Assembly: GCF_001586785.1 (NCBI RefSeq)
Contig: NZ_LUFH02000058.1
Location: forward strand, 1-38,551
DNA: 38,551 bases
From: Sphaerospermopsis aphanizomenoides BCCUSP55
GTDB lineage: Bacteria; Cyanobacteriota; Cyanobacteriia; Cyanobacteriales; Nostocaceae
Reading direction: 5' to 3'
In this document: piece after piece, positions 32,696 through 38,551 of the stretch
Position numbering within the stretch: position 1 is the first letter of the stretch
Layout of the letters: every line of letters starts with the position of its first letter
Position numbers and translations under genes: made by a program
The notes under the pieces: model-generated
The model's database searches: none
What the model was told of the DNA's origin: nothing
The model's input: only the letters and a program-made list of their open reading frames with translations

Positions 32696-33226
32696 TTAGT
32701 CTAAAGTTGGTAATGGGAAAGAAAGATTAACAGTGTTGACTAGAGAACCAAAAGTAGGAATTTCAGTTGTGTTGACATTCAAGTTGACATCTCCAGGAGC
32801 AACAATATTTGTAGACGGTAAAACTACATTAATATTAGAGATTGTTGTTGTTGCATTAGGAATGCTCACGGTTGTACTGCCTCTTCCTGTTTGGATTTGA
32901 GGAATATTACTTCCTTCTTTAATGGCAGAAATAAAGCTAGGGCTTGTATTATCTGTTGCACCTTCGATGACAAAATTAGTCGGTTGCTGAAATATATTAT
33001 TTTGAGCGTTTGTCACCGTTGGTATTTCTATTTTAATGGTGGGTTTTGGTACTTTTATTGTGGGTTTTGGTACTGTTATTGTGGTTTTTGGTAATGTTAT
33101 TGTGGGAATGTTGATGATAGGGATAGATTGAGCTTGGGCGGTTTTAGGTATTAAGGTTGTTAGTATGGCAGTTAAGATTAAGCCCTTAACTGTAAGCTTG
33201 GTAGTAGGGTTGATTTTGATGGTCAT
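32696..33226 (-). CDS. Small exported protein with Ile/Pro/Lys heptapeptide repeat
   Basis: A 176-residue protein, family not recognised. Signal peptide: KLTVKGLILTAILTTLIPKTAQA, cleavage at about residue 32. A repeat of seven residues follows, TITVPKP-TIKVPKP-TIKIEIP (about 47-67), encoded by a 21-bp tandem DNA repeat. Then comes a Ser/Thr/Asn-rich tail with many beta-prone stretches (GRGSTTVSIPNATTTISNINVVLPSTNIVAP). No Cys, no catalytic motif. It is Thr/Ser-rich, so a possible target for O-glycosylation by the neighbouring enzymes, which is only inference. It is convergent with the large exported protein. Confidence 0.7.
   Translation of the reverse strand: MTIKINPTTKLTVKGLILTAILTTLIPKTAQAQSIPIINIPTITLPKTTITVPKPTIKVPKPTIKIEIPTVTNAQNNIFQQPTNFVIEGATDNTSPSFISAIKEGSNIPQIQTGRGSTTVSIPNATTTISNINVVLPSTNIVAPGDVNLNVNTTEIPTFGSLVNTVNLSFPLPTLD
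33039..33101 (-). repeat. 21-bp tandem repeat, three copies
   Basis: Units at 33039-33059, 33060-33080 and 33081-33101 with a few differences. They encode the heptapeptide repeat PKPTIKV/PKTTITV of the small exported protein. Confidence 0.85.
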
Positions 33227-33370
33227 TGCTTTGAATAGTTTCTCTTGATAACGATGTAAATACCTATCATATATGTTTGATTAGTTAATCGGGAATGGGG
33301 AATATGGGGATGTTTAATTTTTAATTTCCCCTTTCCCCTGATGAGGATTACCGATTTTTACTGTGATAAT

Positions 33371-34969
33371 TTAACTCAACTGCGCCACAAGTTGATTTTC
33401 TATGAGTGTATCATTAGTCAACAAGTCTTCCACAGTAATTCTGAGAAACCTTTGTTCGTCTACTTGAAACTGGATTTTGATGCGATCGCTGCCTGGAAAA
33501 CCTGGGGGGGAAAGTTGGGCAATGTTTCTTGCACCTTCTCTATCATTGAGAGGTTTGACTGTAGTTTCTAGACATTTAATATTGCGAGTAATTAAGCGAT
33601 CGCCATCAAAATAAACTTCTGTTCCTCCTGTGTCTGATCCCAATTCTCCAACAATTAATTCTATGCTGGGTTGATTTTCCCTAGAAGCACCCAAAACTAA
33701 TTCTACTGGTTGAGTCATGGGGTAAGCTTGTCCTGCTTTAACTATCGGTTGCCAGCTATGACGCTGGTTGCGACGATCCCAGTAACGCACACCATAACTA
33801 TGATAAAGATAGTCTTTAATTTCCATGCCCTGAGTTATTTGCAAAGCACCTTGAGCGATCGCTTCAAAGGGACGTTCACAACGGATTTTTTGCGGTTCAA
33901 AATATTGGTTCACATAAGTCTGCACTGCGTGTAACTGCACAGAACCACCCACTAATAACACTGCATTAATATCATCCAGTTCGATTCCTTGTCGTCTGGC
34001 TTGTTGTAACAGTGTCATCATCGCATCATGCAATCTATCAAAAAATCCATTTTCTTTGAGGATTTCTTCTAGTCCCTTGCGATTGAGTTCCATTTCATAA
34101 CTTTGAAATGTCTCATTATCGAAAAAAAATTCACTGGCTTTTTCTTGGGTAGATAACTGAATTTTTAATCTTTCTGCCAGTCTAGTTGTTAAAGAATTAA
34201 CCGGCAATCCTTGACTTTTTGCAAAGTAATCTACTATCCAATTATCAATATCTGTACCGCCTAAATTTTGTCCAGCTTTAGCCAAGACACGGGCAGTTTT
34301 TATCTTTTGTTTTGAGTCTTCAGCCAGGGATTTATTACCCCATTTCAACAGAAATCCCACAGGTTTGGTATTAGTTTGGGCTTTTTTGTCTAAACACACT
34401 AAAGATAAGTCTAAAGTCCCGCCTCCAAAGTCAATTACTAACAGATTTTCCTGTGCAGCTAAACCATAACCTAAAGCAGCGGCTGTTGGTTCATCTAACA
34501 TCCGCACCTGTTCAATAGGAAGTGCTTGACAAACTTTTCCTAACCAATAACGATAAACTTCAAAGCTGTCTACAGGTACGGTTAACACCAGGGAATCTAA
34601 ACCTCCTTCTATGGGTGCTAATTCAGAGATCACCTTGGTTAAGAACCATTCTCCTACTTGTTCAAAAGTGATATTCTGCCCATCAAGTTCAGGTAGAAAT
34701 CCTTGGATATTTGCACCAATACCTCGTTTAAAACTGCGGAAAAATCTAGAATCTGTTTTTACATCCAGACCGCGATCGCGTACTTGTTGCCCCACTAAAA
34801 TTTTAGCCTGGGTAGCTTCTTCTACATAGACTAAACTGGGAATCAGTGGGGGATTGAGATTTTGTTGAATGGATAAACCGGGTAAATTTATGGTTTCTGG
34901 CTGCTGGGTAACGGGATTCCAGCGCGTAATGACTGTGTTACTAGTACCAAAATCAATAGCAATGGGCAT
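33371..34969 (-). CDS. Hsp70-family ATPase (DnaK-like, short form)
   Basis: A 532-residue protein with the actin-like Hsp70 ATPase domain. MPIAIDFGTSNTVI is phosphate-1, DEPTAAALGYGLA the connect-1 region, LVIDFGGGTLDLSLV phosphate-2, and AVLLVGGSVQLHAVQTYV the adenosine motif (about 339-356). Residues from about 380 form a shortened beta-type domain (YGVRYWDRR, QAYPMTQPVELVLGA, IKIQFQVDEQRFLRITVEDLLT) in place of a full DnaK substrate-binding domain. The helical lid and the EEVD-like tail are missing. Such short Hsp70s are common in cyanobacteria; partners are unknown. It is upstream of the PKPTIK gene on the same strand and may be independent. Confidence 0.92.
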   Translation of the reverse strand: MPIAIDFGTSNTVITRWNPVTQQPETINLPGLSIQQNLNPPLIPSLVYVEEATQAKILVGQQVRDRGLDVKTDSRFFRSFKRGIGANIQGFLPELDGQNITFEQVGEWFLTKVISELAPIEGGLDSLVLTVPVDSFEVYRYWLGKVCQALPIEQVRMLDEPTAAALGYGLAAQENLLVIDFGGGTLDLSLVCLDKKAQTNTKPVGFLLKWGNKSLAEDSKQKIKTARVLAKAGQNLGGTDIDNWIVDYFAKSQGLPVNSLTTRLAERLKIQLSTQEKASEFFFDNETFQSYEMELNRKGLEEILKENGFFDRLHDAMMTLLQQARRQGIELDDINAVLLVGGSVQLHAVQTYVNQYFEPQKIRCERPFEAIAQGALQITQGMEIKDYLYHSYGVRYWDRRNQRHSWQPIVKAGQAYPMTQPVELVLGASRENQPSIELIVGELGSDTGGTEVYFDGDRLITRNIKCLETTVKPLNDREGARNIAQLSPPGFPGSDRIKIQFQVDEQRFLRITVEDLLTNDTLIENQLVAQLS

Positions 34970-35026
34970 ATCTTGTTTTATTATTTCGCACTAGGAAGAA
35001 AATACGTCAGTACAGTTAATATATCC

Positions 35027-35926
35027 TTAATTATTTGGCATTAACCACCAATCTTGCAAATGAGTGATGGCTTTTTCCTTGTGTTTGGCTTCTACCTCTA
35101 TCCAAGGAACTTGGTGGTAAGCATCAGGCATGGCAGTAATTAAATCACTATGCTTTCTATCATTAAAACCTGAGTCACCATTGGAAATATGTACTAACTG
35201 CCAATCTGGATTTGACCAAGTTTCTCGTGCTGCCAAAACCATAGACTCTACACTGGGATGATTATAACTATCTAAATTTTCATAGCAAATATGGTGATGA
35301 GCATCAAACACCATTGGTATTCCTGACTGTTGACATACATCTGAAATATCCCTAGCGTTATAGGCATATTCATCATTTTCTAAAGTCAAGCGGTTTTTAA
35401 TACTTGCAGGTAATTCTGAAATTACCTTTACCAACTTTTCTGCACGTTGAGATTTGCCACCATGAATATTCATTAAAGCCCAAGGTGACTGAGGTAAACC
35501 GAATAAATCTAAGGTTTTAGCGTGCCTTGCTAAAATTTTGATACTAGTTTGCACGATTTCAGATGAATCAGAACTCAACACTACAAATTGGTCTGGATGC
35601 AGCACCATTCTGATGCCTAGTTTTTCTGCTCTTTGACCAATTTTACCTAAATCTGCACTCATTTCCTCCAAAATATTTGCGCCAATTTCATCTTCCCAAT
35701 CACTGAGAGGAAATAAATTTGAAGACATTCGATAAAGCCGAATATGCTGCTGTTGACAAAAAGACAAAGCCTCATTCAAGCACTGCAAATTATGTTGATA
35801 AAGTTTTCTCAGGGTATCTTCACGTTCTGGAAGAGAGAGTTTTAAATAACGAGTGCGGGTAATAGTCCGAAAGCGCACTTGTTTATCAAAAGTAATGCAA
35901 ACCAGCCCTAAATACGGTGTAGTCAT
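35027..35926 (-). CDS. uvsE: UV damage endonuclease UvsE (UVDE)
   Basis: A 299-residue TIM-barrel endonuclease that nicks DNA 5' to UV photoproducts as an alternative to nucleotide excision. Family wording: LGLVCITFDKQVRFRTITRTRYL at the N-terminus, NLQCLNEALSFCQQQHIRLYRMSSNLFP, then RMVLHPDQFVVLSS, MNIHGGKSQRAEKL, LTLENDEYAYNARD, MVFDAHHHICYE and VHISNGDSGFNDRKHSDLI. These supply the His, Glu and Asp metal ligands. The length is normal. ATG 35926 (MTTPYLG) is chosen; the 18 codons upstream are heptamer repeat DNA. It is 57 bases downstream of the Hsp70 gene start in the same direction. Confidence 0.94.
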   Translation of the reverse strand: MTTPYLGLVCITFDKQVRFRTITRTRYLKLSLPEREDTLRKLYQHNLQCLNEALSFCQQQHIRLYRMSSNLFPLSDWEDEIGANILEEMSADLGKIGQRAEKLGIRMVLHPDQFVVLSSDSSEIVQTSIKILARHAKTLDLFGLPQSPWALMNIHGGKSQRAEKLVKVISELPASIKNRLTLENDEYAYNARDISDVCQQSGIPMVFDAHHHICYENLDSYNHPSVESMVLAARETWSNPDWQLVHISNGDSGFNDRKHSDLITAMPDAYHQVPWIEVEAKHKEKAITHLQDWWLMPNN

Positions 35927-35929
35927 CAG

Positions 35930-35962
35930 ATTTTGGATTTTAGATTTTAGATTTGGGATTGA
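35930..35962. repeat. Heptamer repeat, (ttttgga/tttagat)n type
   Basis: Four seven-base units directly upstream of uvsE. Confidence 0.8.
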
Positions 35963-36302
35963 TGGCACGATTAAATCCAAAGAGAGAGCATTTCAATGAA
36001 AGAAAAAATAACCACAGAAACACTAAAAAATCTCTTAAAATCTCTTACCTTTGTGTCCTTTTCGCCCTTTGCGGTAATGCCTCCGGCACGCTACGCGGAC
36101 AATCATATCAAGCCTTGGAGCATTTTATTTCGTTAGATCAAAATAAATTTACACATTTGGGATGCTACCTCCAAAGACTTATAGTATCAAGGAAGTATTG
36201 TTTATTAAATTTAACAATGCCTTCTTAGTATTATTGCAGAAACTTTTAGGAAATTAAATCTGTCCAAGTGTTTAAATTATCTACAAATCTCAATATTTAC
36301 CC
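35963..36302. other. Intergenic region with dispersed repeats
   Basis: 340 bases between uvsE and the membrane-protein gene. It holds a degenerate 'aaccacagaaacac' repeat-like stretch (similar to 11410-11510) and the 20-base word at 36078-36097. A 91-codon frame crosses it but is made of repeat DNA. Promoters for both divergent genes must be here; none is clear. Confidence 0.5.
36078..36097. repeat. 20-base dispersed repeat with hairpin potential
   Basis: TGCCTCCGGCACGCTACGCG, identical to 18355-18374. TGCC-tcc-GGCA can form a tiny hairpin. A partial inverted copy lies at 15915-15927. Confidence 0.85.
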
Positions 36303-37706
36303 ATGACACCTTCTGCTCAAGGCATTCCCGGATTGCCAGATTTGACACATCCCCATGAATTAGTGCAGTTTGGCACTAAAGTAATTCAAGGCTCATTGTT
36401 ATTTGTATTTTTGATTGTAGCTTTAGGAGTGGCGATCGCACTTATCAGTTTTTCCCTCAGACGCAATACCACTGAACAAGCAGTTTTCTTTGGTGAATGG
36501 TCTATTCGTTATTCCCAACTCCTCAAAGGATTACAACATTTAGCTCTGATTTTAATTTTATTAATTACCGGATTTTTTCTCACTTCAACTTTAGGCAACC
36601 GTTACCATCATTGGGAACAAGCAAAAGTAGCACAAGTAGCGGAAAGTGTTGCTGGTGATAAATTAGAACAAAATGCGCCCCAAGTACGTTACATTACCGA
36701 AGAACCATACAGTTACACCACCCAAGTTAACGGCAGAATAGTTAAAGTTAACGATCAACAAAAAGTTACTCGTTACTTAACACTAGCCAGTTCACAAATT
36801 CAAGTCAAAATAGACCAAACTGTAGATGTACAAAATCGTAGTGCTGTTTATAGTACAAACTACACTGCCGATTACAAAGTTGCCAATCAACTAAGTGATA
36901 TTAATAGCTTTTTCTTTGAAGCACCACCACCTTATGGTTACTCATTATTAGCTAGTTACAAAGTAGAAAGGGACGGAACAAGATTAAAACAAACTAATCC
37001 CGGTGATTACGGTTTTCCTTTTCGCTTAGAACCAGGACAAGAAACAACATTTAGAGTCACCTATCAAGCTCAAGGTGGTTCACGTTGGGTATATAATGCC
37101 GCAAATCAACTACTTTCCCAATTTCGTCTTACAGCAATTGCTAATTTTAGGAATGCCGATTTTGCTAGTGGTATTGTTCCTAGTGAAATTAAAAGTGATG
37201 GCAACAGTACACAATTTACATGGGTATTTAATGAAAATGTCTCTGTCAAAAATCCCTTTGGTGTTTTTACCAGCACTAATCAAGTTAAAAATACAGGCAT
37301 TATTCCCCGGTTGTTACTGTTAGCACCAGCCATATTTTTGTGGTGGATATTACTATTGTATTTATCACTACCAATGAGTTTAAAAAATATCACTATAGCT
37401 GCTGGTATTTTCTTTGCTTGTTTATTAGCTTTAACCTATATGGCAAGGATAATAAATGCAGAAATAGCTTGGACAATAATTTCTTTAATCTTACTAGGTT
37501 TAACCTATGGATTAGGCTCACATCGTCGCGCTTCTTTAGCAGCAATTATTTGTACTATTGCGGGAGCAATTTTACCGATTTTTGGTTTATTGATACCGTT
37601 TAGTGGTTTAACACTTAGCCTTGCAGGGTTGCTTTCAGTTGGGTGGTTAGCTGTACATCACTGGTATGGAGAAAACAGGGAACAGGCAACAGGGAACAGG
37701 TGGTAG
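36303..37706 (+). CDS. Polytopic membrane protein of unknown function
   Basis: A 467-residue membrane protein. Two N-terminal helices (about 29-51 and 77-99), a large beta-rich extramembrane domain (about 100-335, e.g. QIQVKIDQTVDVQNRSAVYST, ETTFRVTYQAQGGSRWVYNA), and five helices at the C-terminus (about 340-360, 365-385, 390-410, 412-435, 438-458). There are no catalytic motifs or Cys pairs. It resembles hypothetical proteins of cyanobacteria, but I do not know a name. The last ten or so residues (ENREQATGNRW) are encoded by the gggaaca heptamer repeat, so the native C-terminus was probably replaced or extended. A strong terminator follows 57 bases after the stop. Confidence 0.8.
   Translation: MTPSAQGIPGLPDLTHPHELVQFGTKVIQGSLLFVFLIVALGVAIALISFSLRRNTTEQAVFFGEWSIRYSQLLKGLQHLALILILLITGFFLTSTLGNRYHHWEQAKVAQVAESVAGDKLEQNAPQVRYITEEPYSYTTQVNGRIVKVNDQQKVTRYLTLASSQIQVKIDQTVDVQNRSAVYSTNYTADYKVANQLSDINSFFFEAPPPYGYSLLASYKVERDGTRLKQTNPGDYGFPFRLEPGQETTFRVTYQAQGGSRWVYNAANQLLSQFRLTAIANFRNADFASGIVPSEIKSDGNSTQFTWVFNENVSVKNPFGVFTSTNQVKNTGIIPRLLLLAPAIFLWWILLLYLSLPMSLKNITIAAGIFFACLLALTYMARIINAEIAWTIISLILLGLTYGLGSHRRASLAAIICTIAGAILPIFGLLIPFSGLTLSLAGLLSVGWLAVHHWYGENREQATGNRW
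37675..37703. repeat. Heptamer repeat (gggaaca)n inside the 3' end of a gene
   Basis: Four units of cagggaa/caggcaa type, the same as at 14436-14498, here within the reading frame of the membrane protein just before its stop. Confidence 0.85.
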
Positions 37707-37763
37707 TTCAGAAATGTACAAATTATCAATCATCCATACTTATTAATACTAATCACTAACCAG

Positions 37764-37793
37764 ATCCTCATCCACAATTGGGTGAGGATTTTT
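37764..37793 (+). terminator. Strong rho-independent terminator
   Basis: ATCCTCATCC (37764-37773), loop acaatt, GGGTGAGGAT (37780-37789), then TTTT. A 10-bp stem with one G-U pair and a U-run. It ends the membrane-protein transcript. Confidence 0.9.
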
Positions 37794-38155
37794 ACATAAA
37801 TGGCTATTTGTTGATTTGCAATCATCAATCTATGGACGAATAATTTTAACCATACAACTTAGTAAATTTTCGATTTAGAACACATTTTTTTGTTGCTGAA
37901 TAATCATTATTTGCATGATTTATGTAAATAAAAATACGCCCTACAAAACCTGGCAAATTGGTATTGACGAAATAGAAATATTTAGTTATAAACGGCTCAT
38001 GGCGAAAAATATAATCAAATATGTCAATTAAATTAGCATTGCCAAAATCGCTACAATTATTGTTTCATCGCATAAATTACGACCAGTCCGCATCAATTTA
38101 ATTAACAATATTCTCCCTAGGTACAATTCAAATTTACTACAAGTAAAGATTTAAA
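37794..38155. other. AT-rich spacer upstream of the partial glycosyltransferase gene
   Basis: About 360 bases with no supported gene. A 38-codon frame at 37915-38031 exists but has no ribosome site or recognisable sequence. It presumably contains the promoter and leader of the next gene. Confidence 0.45.
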
Positions 38156-38551
38156 ATGGCACAAACTTTGCTAAATGCAATACCCACAAATCAAAATACT
38201 CAAACAAATGTTAAACTGCAAAATATGATTTTGCCCAATTTAGATATATGTACAGGTGAAGAACTTTATTTCCGATTAAATTCCAATTATTCGATGAATT
38301 ATGAAAAAAACCTAATCGAAATTAATAAATCTGCAATCATCAGCTTTGATACTTACTTGAATGCTTTTTCAGTACAAAAATGGAAAGAACATACAAAAAT
38401 TAAAACGATTAATGTTAATGTTAATTTAAAAGGAAAATTTAAGATTAGTCTTTTCAATATCAATTATTATTCACAATTCAAAGCCTTAGTCAATCAAAAA
38501 ATAATTACTAATCCTGAACTTGAAGAAGTATGCGTATTTAAAGATATAGAT
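38156..38551 (+). CDS. Glycosyltransferase with GlfT2-like N-terminal domain (5' part only)
   Basis: A frame of 132 codons from ATG 38156 that is still open at the window end, so the gene is partial. The visible part, LDICTGEELYFRLN followed by INKSAIISFDTYLNAFSVQKWKEHTKIKTINVNVNLKGKFKISLFNIN (about 29-112), matches the beta-sandwich N-terminal domain of galactofuranosyltransferase GlfT2-like proteins. In these a GT2 (GT-A) catalytic domain follows. In the pattern 'sFDTYfN.fs..KW...t' the family's Trp and Phe/Tyr are present. The GT2 domain itself is outside the window, so activity and sugar are not known. The ribosome site is weak (AAAGATTTAAA). Confidence 0.65.
   Translation, partial: MAQTLLNAIPTNQNTQTNVKLQNMILPNLDICTGEELYFRLNSNYSMNYEKNLIEINKSAIISFDTYLNAFSVQKWKEHTKIKTINVNVNLKGKFKISLFNINYYSQFKALVNQKIITNPELEEVCVFKDID

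Noticed and set aside
35953-36228. 91-codon frame between uvsE and the membrane protein
   Set aside because: It is composed of heptamer and dispersed repeat sequence and starts within the uvsE upstream region.
37915-38031. 38-codon frame upstream of the partial glycosyltransferase
   Set aside because: It reads as a plausible peptide but has no ribosome site, no homologue I know, and lies in AT-rich DNA where such frames arise by chance.
1-38551. tRNA, rRNA, riboswitch or complete IS element
   Set aside because: I scanned for T-loop words, conserved rRNA stretches and transposase motifs (DDE, HUH) and saw nothing convincing; this is by eye and a covariance-model search could still find small RNAs.

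Overview
This window is chromosomal DNA from a cyanobacterium, most likely a filamentous heterocystous one of the Nostocales (Anabaena/Dolichospermum/Nostoc type). The evidence is about twenty copies of the HIP1 octamer GCGATCGC in AT-rich DNA, many intergenic tandem repeats with a seven-base unit (the STRR type known from heterocystous cyanobacteria), and genes typical of oxygenic phototrophs: a CRR6-like NDH-1 assembly factor, a DUF760 protein, a Ctp protease, and IspG and IspD of the plastid-type MEP pathway. I saw no rRNA, tRNA, CRISPR array, prophage or complete insertion sequence.

Layout. 1-6.4 kb is a mixed region: a DUF4238 protein, the tRNA methyltransferase TrmFO, a VOC-fold protein, a 130-bp MITE-like inverted-repeat element, a prohibitin/SPFH protein, a glycine/tyrosine-rich peptide with a double-glycine leader, a small Cys-rich protein, a decayed DUF4058 gene and a 61-residue protein. 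6.5-19.2 kb is mostly housekeeping: Ctp protease, IspG, a DUF1778/GNAT toxin-antitoxin pair, an isochorismatase-fold hydrolase, a LysM/M23 murein hydrolase, an HtrA protease, DUF760, ScpB, IspD, a GT9 glycosyltransferase, CRR6, and two tandem YkuD L,D-transpeptidases. Murein and envelope work recurs (M23, two transpeptidases, HtrA, GT9).

19.2-33.2 kb is the most unusual part. A minus-strand run encodes a 1078-residue OGT/SPINDLY-type TPR glycosyltransferase with an extra N-terminal domain, then a 1400-residue fusion of two methyltransferases, two glycosyltransferases and a tandemly duplicated C-terminal module. A membrane-anchored TPR protein and two tandem 150-residue secreted paralogues follow. 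Across an 860-bp spacer lies a 1102-residue exported protein ending like an outer-membrane beta-barrel, then a small exported protein with a PKPTIK-type repeat. One reading, which is inference, is a surface-glycan and surface-protein locus: cytoplasmic enzymes that build or attach methylated glycans next to proteins that end up outside the cell.

33.4-38.5 kb holds an Hsp70-like ATPase, the UV endonuclease UvsE, a polytopic membrane protein whose last residues are encoded by a heptamer repeat, a strong terminator, and the 5' part of a GlfT2-like glycosyltransferase gene that runs off the end of the window.

Several starts were moved downstream of the longest open frame, because the extra N-termini lie in repeat DNA or begin at TTG/GTG without support. 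Domain calls rest on motifs read by eye; no database search was run.
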